A stretch of DNA of 64,000 nt from Oasisia sp. SBJ-2009. Its lineage: Eukaryota; Annelida; Polychaeta; Sabellida; Siboglinidae. The stretch covers positions 41,094,216 through 41,158,215 of the forward strand of contig OZ024857.1 of the NCBI GenBank assembly GCA_964017155.1, written 5' to 3'. The notes under the pieces were generated by a model, which saw only the letters and a list, made by a program, of their open reading frames with translations, was not told the DNA's origin and searched no databases. Positions 38,001-51,981 of the stretch are shown piece after piece (position 1 is the first letter of the stretch; every line of letters begins with the position of its first letter). The position numbers and the translations under genes are program-made.

Positions 38001-38864
38001 AGACTCTGTTTCTCTCTGTCTCCTTTGTCTCTTCTCTCTCCCTCTCTCTCGCTCCTCTCTCGCTCCACGTCTCTTGTCTCTCTTTCTTTCTCTCTCCTTC
38101 TCTGTCTCTCCCACCCTCTCTATCTCTCTATCATCTCCTCTTGTTTGTAGGTGTGTGTGTGTGTGTGTGCGTGTGTGCGTGCGTGCGTGCGTGCGTGCGT
38201 GCGTGTATGTGTGTACCTGTGTTTGTATGTGGGGTGTTTGTTTATTTGTGTACGTTATTTCGGAATCACCAATGCAGAAAAGTGTCCCTGCTATCATGAC
38301 ATGAGAGTGTAATTGTAGCAACAAAATATTGTGCCTTTTTATTTTCTTCAATCGTGCGGTGCACTCCAAAGCGGTGTCACCCATGGTGTTGAGGACTGAC
38401 GGCGTTTATCAAGCAACAAATGCGGTCTAGTACAGTGCAGCTCGCTGGGTAAACGAGCTATGAAGTCAATAGGTTATGTGCCACACCAGCGGAACGCAGG
38501 TTGCAAATGACGCAGTTTAAACACATTAGTGCGATGTTATCCGGCACATCTGGTGGTGTGGGTAGTTTTTGCTATTCGAACTGTAGCCGAGTTGAATGAG
38601 TGATTTCACGTTCACGCGATGGGCCAAACAAATTACGACAGCTGACCATTAGGTGCTGAATTAATAGATGACATTCTGCACCATATGAAAGCACCAACCA
38701 TGTAGTAACATATCTGATGCCAGATTGGTACAGGTATTAATAACGCTTTGCAAAACACGCATTACATGTTGCCTACATATGATTATGCGCAGGCACGTAT
38801 ATACGCGCGTGCGCACACACGCACGTACGCATGCACGCACGCACGCAAGCAAGCAAGCAAGCAA

Positions 38865-38929
<65 letters not shown>

Positions 38930-39554
38930 CATAGATACATACATACACACACGCACATTATATACATACATAATAATAAGAATTAGGAAACTTCTTCTTA
39001 AATCCTTAGAAACCAAGCTGAGAGGCACCAATACAAAAGAGTTGATCGATCTCAGAGCCAATAAACAAATCCAGTTGTCAGTAGATACATTGATACGCCA
39101 GGGAGCTATGGTGGATATGCAAGGTTCTAAAGGTATACGGCTTTAAATGACGACGGAAATTAGCACTATTTTCAACTGTTTAACACTAGAAGGAACCCAA
39201 TTCTAAAGAGTAGACACACCCACAGCAAGATTTTAGAAGGGGCTTAGAATGCGTAAAACGTGGAGATCTAGTCACAACCCTTGCTAATTAATTTTGAACA
39301 CGTTGTAGTTGTGTGGCATCCTTAATAGCAATATTATGAAAAAGCGAATTGCAATAATCTAATCTACTAGCGACTAGCGCAGTCGAAATGGTTTTTGCAA
39401 TAGATTGAGGCAAATATCGACAAATACACATGCACGCACAAGCGCGCGCACATACACACATACAATATTCATACATCTATACACGTGCTTACATACATAC
39501 AAACACATGTATGCACATGTTTACATACGCACGCACGCTCGCACAAAAACACAT

Positions 39555-39640
<86 letters not shown>

Positions 39641-42129
39641 TCACGCACGCACGCGCGTGCACGCACGCACGCACGCACGCACAGACACACACACACGCAC
39701 ACGTATACATAGGTACACTAAGGCACACATATTTTCTAACACAATGTATAGAACATACATAATTCGAGAGCTTATGTTACATGGTATGATTTTATGTCTG
39801 CACAATCAGACTATTAATAACTCTAACAATGATATTATCGCCGCCCATTTGGTCTCAGAACAAACAGTGCAAAGTTATATTTAAAGCAACACAATTAGCG
39901 AATTATATACGATAATAGCTCTGTTCAAAACGTAATCTGATCACTGCATTGCTTGGGTAACACAGTAACCGGAGGCGACTCTTGCGACTGTTGGCAACAT
40001 TCGGTGAATCACACGAGTGCAATAGCGAAAAACGGAAGTGGTTAAAAAGCTTTAAACGGAAGTGGTTAAAAAGCTTTCCGGAGAGAATTACAGAAAACTA
40101 ATGAATAGGAAAAATCCCTAACTCGCACCTGTTGTCTATTTAGCGCCCATCCGCTGCCCTGGCGAAAGTAGACTAACTGTTGAAAGAAACCCACGTTCCG
40201 GAAAGAATGTTGGCAAGTTGATTAGCGTGTTACTAAATGTGAAACCCTAAAGGTTTGGTAGACGAAGTAGTGCACATTTTTATACGAATGTATTATATTT
40301 TGTAGGCTACATTTTGTCGCATATACAGGCGACTACAAAATATCACTTACTTTTTTACATAGTTTTTTTAAAAATAGGTGATTCAGTTTTTTTTACAAAT
40401 GGCGTCATTATGCAAATTGTTGTAAAACGTATTTTAAAAAGCGTGTTTCAAACTTTTGATTACCGAAGGTGGGCGTTGTGCACGCTTCCTGTCATTATAC
40501 CTACCTCAGAACCTAACGACTTATAATTATATGAATTAACATGATGGTAATGTCGACCTGACATTCCAGCCTTCTGAACAGTTCATTGTTATGTAGTAAT
40601 TTGGGGGAGACTGGTTGCCTGCGGTGCGGTGCGCTGCGAATTGTAGGCCTACAACATCGCTAATAACGCAGATAGGCGTTCGAGGCTGACAATACATGGC
40701 AAGTTGTTCGGTAATAGTAATGGCATTGTCCGGAAACTCGGTTCCTGTCCACCAGGTAAATACGCCGTGTACATAAAACAAAACAGACACGCCACAACAA
40801 CGAACGCCGTGAGTTACGTAGGCTGCGTGCCAAAGTGCTGATGTACGATTTCCGGCACGCTTCGCTGTTTTCGTCACGACACGCGCCAACACTCGAGCTT
40901 CTATTGATGTATCCTGCTTGCTTAGCAAACCCCGTCACGCAATCAAACATGGCTGCCGTCGTATCTGTTGTTGATATTCTGGTTTTAGAAGGATATCTTA
41001 GTGACAAAACCTACGGGAAAATTGTTGTTAAAGTGTCAAATCATCAAATGTATGCAGTAATGTTTGCTCTGAGAGATGTCGTGTCGCCGTAAGTTAGTAA
41101 TGCAATTACATGTTTAACCGTTATCAACATTGTTGGCAAAATCACACGTTCGTACTTTTCATCGTACATATTAATTTTGTTGACATGTTGGCCCTAAAAG
41201 TTGCTTTATGACAAATACATAAGACAAAGTTTAAAATGACAATTGTATACGTGCATGTTTGCCATGCAGCAATCTAGTAATGTAGGCTATTTGACCTGTC
41301 CATGACGTGACTTGGTTACGTACCACACTCCGTCAAGCGACCAAAGAATGACTGCCTGAACATGAGATTTTCGCAAAGCTAGCTTGATGGATATGGCACG
41401 CATAATTTTGATTGTGACGTATAAATGTGAATGTGAATTTGTATTTTAGTGTTTTTCACTCAAATATAAATTCACGTTCCTCTTTCACCTTCATTTGGAT
41501 AAGTAAAATAGTCCTACATTATATTAAATAGATGTTTTTATTGTATGGATTATTCCTAATATGAAAGTTCAGTTGTCAAAAAAGAGCTCCCTAAAATCTT
41601 GCATATGGCCCCGTCACCTATTTTGAATATTGTTGAATGTTATTAAAGTGGACTAATTACTACTATGCAGTGTAGTAAGATCTTGTAAAGAAAATACATA
41701 ATATTGTATGGCCAACAAGTTCATGGTCTGAAGCGTTTAGATATGGGAACAATTCAAATTTATGAAAATATATAGCTATAAACATAGCAAAAACAGAGCG
41801 ATGTTTACAATGTAGGCTTAACACGAAAACAAGCCAATACTTTTTGCGCATTCATTCGCGCTATCTCCATTTACTGCGCATCCATGCAGCGAAAGACGGA
41901 ATTTCGGCACTTCACATGTTGCCGATTATGTTTATATATCAGTTAGATAGCGAGGAAACGACTGTAGGTGAAACGTACAACTCGGTCAGTGTACAAAATA
42001 ACACAAGCCAGTACCAATCTGACGTAATCATATATACAGGCAATGATTACGTCAGATTGGTCCTGGCTTGTGTTACTTTGTACACTGACCGAGTATATAT
42101 ACAGGCAATGATTACGTCAGTTTGGTTGT

Positions 42130-42184
<55 letters not shown>

Positions 42185-42768
42185 CCCTTTTACGCTTTAC
42201 TCTCTGGCTGACCGGTTCAATCGAAAAACATTTATACTTTTGTAGGAAGCATTCAGCCTCGTTGCAATTAATGCGCGAGGACTATTGGTACTCTGTATCC
42301 ACCACTGTCTACAGCCCGATATACATTCACACATTTGAGTGAATGGAGAAATATAGAGTGAAGGAACATGCTCATGATTCGACGTATCAGCACGACATTC
42401 AAGCACGGGCTATCTCGAATGAGGTCCCGAATATGTATTCATCACTACACTGTGTAAACAACCGTCGAACATAAGACCCTGGCCTGCTGGCCGGCGTGAT
42501 GCTGGTGGGAGGTTTGTCTCCCGCCTCGACCTGGACGCATCCTCTCCGTTGTACGTGCTACCGGAACGGATGTCGACTGGCAAAGTAACAACTCGTGTTT
42601 GTGGTGACATAAGTTCTTGGCTATGACTGCCATGTCAGCGAGCTCACGTTCCCTGTATTTGGCTGCGGTTACTACAAAAACTGCCAGTGGCCTTGCGAGG
42701 TCCTGTGCACGTGCCAAACTGTTGTAACTTACAGACTTACAGTATATGATATGGTGGCGGCGGCGGTG

Positions 42769-42801
<33 letters not shown>

Positions 42802-42827
42802 CGTGCGTGCGTGTGCATGCGTGCATG

Positions 42828-42858
<31 letters not shown>

Positions 42859-42992
42859 CTATGTACGTGTGTGTGTGTGTGTGCGTGCCTATGTGCGTGT
42901 GTGTGCGTGTGCGTGTGTGTGGTGTGCGTGCGTGTGTGTGTATGTGTGTGTGTTTGTGTGAGAGAGAATGGAGAGAGAAAGAGGGGGAGCGG

Positions 42993-43035
<43 letters not shown>

Positions 43036-43425
43036 GGGGGGGGGGGTGGGAGAGCACAGTTGTTATTACATGCGCCTCCCTTGTGTACCGACACCGGCCT
43101 AAAATTAAAACCAACCAGTAATGCAATACAGCTCGATTCCCGGAGGTGTACAAATATCCACTTATGTACATGTACGGACGCACGCACGCGCGCATGCATG
43201 CATACGCACATATACGCCCCCACACGCACACGCCAGTCCACCATACCATTATCACCAGCGCCTTGTGTCGTGCTCCAGGCTGGAACGACGTCGGCTGGCA
43301 CAACCCGGAGATGAAGACACCGACCCTGAACAGACTGGCCGAGGAGGGAGTGATCCTCAACTACTCCTACGTCCACCCCGTCTGCACGCCGTGAGTTCAC
43401 AGGTTATGAGACCAATACTACTGCT

Positions 43426-43464
<39 letters not shown>

Positions 43465-45027
43465 GCTGCTGCTACTGCTACTGCTACTGCTACTGCTACT
43501 GCTACTGCTACTGCTACTGCTACTGCTACTGCTACTGCTACTGCTACTGCTACTGCTACTGCTACTGCTACTACTACTCCCACCTTGGGGCCACTGGGGA
43601 GGATGAAAGGAACAATATTCGACAGTGTGGGCTAGGGCGATACAGTGGTAGGATTGATGGTGTATTATCATAAGGGATAGCTTTTTTGTCGACTTGCGTT
43701 CTTGGACTGATCGCTTCTGACGGCGTTATAGCTCAGCCTGTTCAGAAGTAGAGTATGCAGGAGCAATCAACGCTTTGACACATCTAGAGTAACCGTTACA
43801 ATTCATAATTGATAAACAGGCGAAGGAGAAGACATCTTCCATGTGGTTAATGGACAGTGGGCACTATGCCCAGAAGTCATGCAGCACAGATAGGACACTT
43901 CTATCTCTGCACTAGGCCTAGAGCACACATGGGTCAGTCATAGACGGGTCACATGTCCAACTTGTACTGGCCGGACACAAAGGGAATTGCGTCGGTGGAC
44001 TTGGACATCGCACTGATAAAGAAGGTCCTATATCACTGACCAGTCAACGTCTAGATAGCCATAACGTAGCGCTGACCCTCCCTCTGTTTGTGCCTCGATG
44101 TCCGTGGAACTGCGCCATCAATAATCGGCTAAACAAGCTCAACATACCTCCGATAAATAAGACTTGTTGATAAGGCGACACGAATTATGTATTCATCTCG
44201 CCTAACAAGACCGCTGACGAAACCCAGGAACAGAGCGTAGTGTTTGGAGCAACAACCTACTGCACTCAAAGCACCGAGGAACCAACAGCGATTGCAGAAC
44301 TGGGTGAGACCCGAGACAACGTACGTAGTAATGGAACACGCCTAGAGGAGTGTAATATCCGGCAGTAGAGACATAAGAGGAAGATCAAGAGGTAGTCTAA
44401 TATACGTTTATTAAATTGTTAATGGACGTGAAATGATGGATGCATTTTTATTACGCAAGCCAGAGAAAATAATTAGAACGGTGTAGGTAGACATCATTGG
44501 ATATCAGAAAGTACTCTTTCTAACAGAAGTGTAATTGAACCAACTTAGTTACTGCTTATAATCAATACTAGCAGTTTAAATATACTTTATTAAACATGAA
44601 CACTATCTCGCCATATCAGATACAAAGGCTTGACTCTTCTCGTCTATTTTTCTTCTTTTAAAAACTTGTTATTAACACAGGCAAATACAAACACGTGCCC
44701 TTTAGGGTCATATACATCTTTAGAAATGTACCTTTAACCAATGTACATTACTTTAATAAAGATGTTACAATTTGTATTAATTCTTTATATAAATTTTAAT
44801 GGATTTAAAAAAAATATAGCTTTATTAATATTATTATTGTTTTAATATGACCTTTACATATTTTGTTATTGAACGAAAGCGCCAAGAGCGCCAACATGTG
44901 GCGGATACCGGAGCAATATAAAATTGTATTATAATATTTTATATTATTTATATAATTTTTTCATGTTTCTTGTTCGTAAACACTATTAATCTTTTGGTAC
45001 AACTTGAAAATTCTTCTTCATGACACG

Positions 45028-45085
<58 letters not shown>

Positions 45086-45328
45086 AGCTGTGTGTAATCT
45101 TTGCCTTTTTGAATATTACAATTAATTATCTTTTCAGATCTCGAGCAGCGATTCTGACAGGGTACTATCCGTTTAAAACAGGATTACAGGTAAACGAAAT
45201 TCGATCTATCACTGTATGTACTTAACTACTGTCGTGAGAACATATATACGAATGTAGGCCTATGTACGTAGGTGTAGGTATAAAGAAATACACACACGCA
45301 CACACTCACACACGCACGTACGTATGAA

Positions 45329-45371
<43 letters not shown>

Positions 45372-45416
45372 GCACGCATGCCCGCACACGCACGCACGCG
45401 CGCTCACACACACACA

Positions 45417-45470
<54 letters not shown>

Positions 45471-46752
45471 ACTTAGCCGTAGACCGAGGGTGTGCACCTA
45501 ATAATCTCCACATCACTGACAACAATTAACAATATACAGCTAACATAATATTATACACTCACTCATTTATCCCAGTACCGCGCTTACATACTGCTGTTGC
45601 CCAACAACCACACACCATTCACCCGGACTCACGGGATTCTAGCCAAGTGTGTCCCGGGTTCATTCTTGTTCATTCTCATTCATGAGCTAAATCCAAGTGC
45701 AAGTTTGTCGGAGCGGATCCGCCAGGCGCCGTGTATGACGTAACGGCGGATGACGTCGCGGCGGCGTGCATCACAAAGCGTCACCACCCACTAGTGCGTT
45801 TACTCTATGCAACTAAGGCCGACTTCGATTGGCCTACGCGAGTTACTCGCGTAACCCTAACATGGTATTCGGTTTATGGTGCGTACGCAGTACCACGAGA
45901 ATAATCCAATTGAATTTGAACAGCGATGATCGTGATCACGGAAATAAACCCCTTACGTAGATTAATAAAATAAAGTGTTCAGTGTGTAAATTGTGATGTT
46001 CATCTTCTTAGTGTTAAATTATATTTTATAGAATATGGTGACTTTAATGGATATTTAAATGATTGTGTCGTGTAATGTTTAATTAATTTCATGTCAAGAG
46101 GGGTCACGTGAGCAAGTGATTTGGATGTTTAATTGGCACTCGGGTTACTCGAGTTAGACGCGTAGTTCAATCGAAGTCGGCTTGACAAGCTGTGATGTGT
46201 CGTGTGTTGTCAGCACGGAGCTCTACGCAAGGACAAGCCGTATGGTCTGCCGCTCTCATACCGGCTGCTACCGGAGCGACTTCGGGACCTCGGCTACTCG
46301 ACACACATGATTGGCAAGTAGGTACAACCGGGCCAGCGAGTAGCACAAATGACCTAGTTACCTGATATAATCGCGTGAGAATGCGTGTGTGAAAGTATCG
46401 GCGGCCTCGCGAGTTTTTGATGTCGCGCCAAATTATCTGGCGGAGCGCGCATGCGCCATGAATGCTGTGTAAGACTGGTAACCACGAGTCAACATAAATG
46501 ACAAAGTGATACTAATTGGGTAACACAATCACACACCTACACATGTATGTATATGTGTGTGTATGTATGTACACAATGTGGTGTATATATGTACACATGC
46601 ACAACATATAATACGTGCGTGTGTGTATCAGTGGGTGAGTGCGTGAGTATGTGAGTGCGTGGGTGTTTTAGTGTGTGAGTGTGTGAGTATGTGTGCGTGT
46701 ATGAGTGTGTGGGCGAGTGGGTGGGTGTGAGTGTACGAGTTAGTGTGTGTAA

Positions 46753-46847
<95 letters not shown>

Positions 46848-46914
46848 TGTGTATGTATTTACACATGCACAACATCTAACAGGTGTGTGTGTGTGTATGA
46901 GTGGGTGAGTGCGT

Positions 46915-46959
<45 letters not shown>

Positions 46960-48280
46960 CGAGCGCGCGCGCGTGCGTGCGTTCGGGCGAGCGGGTGGGC
47001 GGGCGGGCGGGCGGGCACACACCAGGCGTACACCTGCATGCATTTCTTCTGTCGCCTCACAGACCTCGCACACCACATCCTCATTATCACAACAGCGACA
47101 CAACGCTCATTCACTCGCCACACCTGCCGGCCGCGGTTTAAGCCCCTCAACTGTTGTGTTGCTGTCTGTGCTGGCAGGTGGCACCTGGGCTTCTGTCGCT
47201 GGCAATACACGCCAACGTACCGGGGCTTCGACTCCTTCCTTGGCTTCTATACGGGCGCTCAGGACTACTACAAGCACAAGACGTTCGGGCTCCGAGGTAC
47301 AAACCAATAACAACAGCATATTTTTTGTCGAATGATGCTCTGAGTTGATATCAATTGTGTGCTACTTACTGATGAAAATATCGCCATCGTTACCGTTAGG
47401 TTAATGGTTAGGAACAGTTTGGTTTGGTTTACATTTGAACTAGCCGTCCCATTGAAAATCGCGGCGCGAACTCTGAATGAAAGTGGCCCAGGCTTGTTTA
47501 TTTTTCTACCTGATCCCGATTACAGCCGACCTTCGCGATGAATACAAACTCCAGATGAATGCAATGTATTTTCAAGCGTCACAAATCTCGACAAAAGTGC
47601 ACTCGGAGGTGCTAAGATAAACCCATACAAGAGATGCCTAAGTGCTAATAATGACCTGCGCAATCTGGTTCGTGCTGCTATAAATATTACGCTCTAAACA
47701 GACACGACTGACGCAGGTATATCCGTAAAGAGTATTTCCTAGAACGCACAATGCCCCATGCCTGGATGCACGTGGCGTCGTTAGCTGTAATATCCTACAT
47801 CAACATTTACAAGGTCGACGAAATCGGCAACTTTAGCAGCTGCTGATGACACTACATTTATTTGTGTTGTTGTCGTTTTGCAGGCTATGACTTCAGATAC
47901 AATACGACCATACATAAGAAGAGGCGGTCCAAGTACTCGACAGTGAGTACGTTTACAAGTACTTCACTTGGATACGTTTTAGTCATAGACTGTCACTCTA
48001 ATGACGGCGCCAAACACGTAACACGTTGCTTGTTACGTCTTCAACAGAACAAACGTTCTCAAGAATGTTATCTTACATAATTATAACAAAAAGTATTACA
48101 AATAACTAGTATTCTAAATAACTATAAGTATATAAGTAATTATGTATATACGCATATACATACATATATACATACATATATGCATACATACATACATACA
48201 TACATACATACATACATACAGTCATACATACATACATACATACATACATACATACATACATACATACATACATACATACA

Positions 48281-48311
<31 letters not shown>

Positions 48312-48771
48312 TCACACCCACACCCACACATAATTTTACGCACATTCGCACACACATACACAGTTAATTGCATTGTTAATTCGTTTAAACACATGTGCTT
48401 AGGCGCGTCTATATAAAATGTGTGTAACTTGGTGTTATTTGTTTTATTTTTGTCTCATACATAGACTGTTACGATACAAGTTAAGTACATTTGACTGGAG
48501 ATCAAATGGTAATGCGGTGCCAGGCAATGAATCTGACTACCGTTTATGTTTCAAGTTTGCATTTGCACGTCGAGCGATAGACGTCGTCAAAGCCCACGAC
48601 ACGGAGAAACCACTCTTCCTGTATCTGTCCTTCCAGGCCGTCCACCTGCCATTCCAGGTAAGTTCACCTGTCCGTCCAGGTAATCTAGGCTGCGTTGTCT
48701 CTGTGTTTCTTCTATAGAGAATAGCCGTACACTTAGGCCGCTATATAGAAACATATTAACATAATCTTAAC

Positions 48772-48846
<75 letters not shown>

Positions 48847-49891
48847 GAAATGCAACTCCAATGGCGAACTTCTACTGGCTCTGTGCTCTGAGTTCGAACT
48901 GATAGTGACGAACACCATGTTCAAGCAGAAGGATGAACGCAAGACCACCTGGATGCATCCTCGTTCCAAACACTGGCATATGATAGACTTCATCATCACG
49001 AGGTGTCGGGATAAGATGGACATCCACAGCACCCGAGCCATGCGTGGAGCAAACTGCTGGACCGATCACCAGATGCTGAGATCAAAAGTGGCTTTCAGAA
49101 TACGACAAAAGCACAACAGGCAAGGGACAAATAAGCCGACCAAGCTCAACACTGCAAAACTAAGTACCATCAGCCATAGGGAGAGTTTTGAGCAGGAGAT
49201 GGACAGTGCTCTCGCCCAATGGGAGGAGAAGGAAAACCCAACACCAGACGAGGAATGGGCAGCTCTGCAGCAGGTTGTGTACAACACAGCCAAGACATAT
49301 CCTGGCAAGCCAGACAGAAAACACCAGGACTGGTTCGACCCCAACGACCAGGAGCTACAGACTCTTATGATCAGAAGAGATCAAGCCCACCAGAGAGTGT
49401 TGCAAACCAGGAGCACTAGATCCACCACTGCAGCATACAAAGATGCCTGCAGACTGCTACAAAAACACACCCGTGCACTGAAGTCGGACTGGTGGGAAAG
49501 GAAAGCAGTAGAGCTGCAGAGAGCTGCCGACAGTAACAACATGAAGGGCTTCTACAATGGACTGAAGGAAGTGTGGGGACCCAAAAAGAAGGGACCTGTT
49601 CAACTAAAATCAACAGACGGACCTCATGAGGATGTCATCAGACAGGCTACCGAAGCAGGTTCTCTACTCCCAACTGTCTTCTGGTCACAGAAAGAGAGGG
49701 CGCCCTCGTCTCCGGTTCAAAGATACCATCAAGAGAAACCTGAAGCTGAGAGACATAAAGATCGACTCCTGGACATCACTCTCACAGCAGAGAGACAAAT
49801 GGAGAGCAAGAGTCAAGTGATGGAAGCAGTCTTTGTCGCTTCGCGACCGACAGCATGATGATGATGATATATATATATATATATCTATATA

Positions 49892-49980
<89 letters not shown>

Positions 49981-49985
49981 ATATA

Positions 49986-50060
<75 letters not shown>

Positions 50061-51198
50061 CGTGTACATACTTTCAGCTGTCTGATATGCATGGTTTCAT
50101 ATTCAATTCGCAAATGTACAGTTCATCAGAACTACTGGTAGGATGATTTCATCGATCATAAAACTAACGCGTGTACCGAGACGCGATGGCGTGCGTCATT
50201 AATACAGATGACATCATAATTGGATGACGCCATTGTATACAAATCTTGCAGTTGCCCTCACCTCGGTTGATAGTTATCTCTGTTTTATGTATACAAGTAG
50301 GTTCTTTCAAATGACATCATTTTATCTATCACTCTTACGCCGTGCGACTGAGTAGATCACGTAGAGGCTGAGTAGTCTGTATAAATGATTAGTTAATAAT
50401 GCCAATATGTCTGTGACAATGGTGAAACCGTCTTGATTATATTTAGAGCGTATATTTGAAACGATATATTTAAGATGTTCTTTATACGAATAAGAACTCA
50501 TGCACTTGTCCATTCAGTTTGTAAGGAGCATGCTTATGCTGCAAAAAGGTTATTGTTGTAGGTGCCGCAGAGGTTTGAAGACATGTACAAACACGTGAAG
50601 CAGAAGAAAAGACGAATATACAGTGGTGTGCTACTTATTTTGTATGTCTTCTGAACTCGAGCTAATTGTCAAATGTTTCTTTTCGCGCCGTAGATGACAC
50701 TTCATACTATAGTTTTACAGACAGTAATTTACGTTTAGTGTTTAACAACAATAATGGCTATGAATAACAACATGGCGTATTTAGAGCCATGCCCCCGTTT
50801 GACTTTGGATACACATTTGAATAATGCCAGCACATCAGTACTTCACAAACAAATCATGCTTTTACATGCTCGACTATTTCCTCCGCTTCGACATTCTGGT
50901 TACGCCACCGAACAGCACAATAACACAAACATTGCGAGATCTCTTTTAAGGATCTCTGGCGCACTGGACATGTATGTAATGTAATTATTAAAGATATCTT
51001 AGGCCTACAGTTACACGATTTAAGCATAGCGCAGTTATTGGGCTTCAGGTTAGGTTCACACAAAAATCTTATTTTTCTAGGCATGGTCACTGCAATGGAC
51101 AGAGCCATTGGCAAAATCTACTCTGCACTCGTCCGAAGAAAGATGATAAAGAATACACTGATCGTCTTCATCTCAGACGTACGTATTAACCACTTATT

Positions 51199-51237
<39 letters not shown>

Positions 51238-51688
51238 CACATTCACGCTTAACAATAATCGCGTATTATCCTTATGACGTCATAATGCCATTGTCGCAGC
51301 ACATAGGATGAGAGCAAAAACATATTTAGTAAATTTACCTCTCAAATGTATACAAATGATACATTCGAGGGCGAAAATTACTTTACATTCTCGCTTACAA
51401 AATAATAGACCTACATTTTAAATGACCCATCCAGAGTCTGACGCCACAATCAGTCTGACGTCACAAATAGTAGGCTTCTAAGTTCTATGTTTGAGATGTT
51501 CATAGGTTGAATGTAGTAACAGGACGTTCCCATTATCAAACAAACAAAATACTATTTTTAGTCAATGCCATGCTATAGACAATCTCTACACACTTTTTTG
51601 CTTAAGTTTGTATAACATTATGTAGAAAGTTTTAAATATATATCGTGGTTATGGATCTTCTATAGACCCATAAGTCTAACATTATTAC

Positions 51689-51755
<67 letters not shown>

Positions 51756-51897
51756 CTCTCTCATGTGTTGCTCCGTCGTTGGGGTGAGGGTAAACAGCCA
51801 TGTGTGAGCTTCATTAAACAAAGTAGTGGAGATATTATTTCAAACAAACTGAACCTCAGCAAAAATATAGAAGTACAGAGATTATTCCTATATAATT

Positions 51898-51981
<84 letters not shown>

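Noticed and set aside
37616..38299. SR-rich protein resembling a splicing factor
   Set aside because: Hexamer CTCCCG read in one frame, flanked by CT microsatellites, with no RNA-recognition motif or exon structure.
43121..43671. Poly-Leu / poly-Ser frames
   Set aside because: CTG/CTA trinucleotide repeat; only 43279-43390 in this stretch is coding (sulfatase exon 2).
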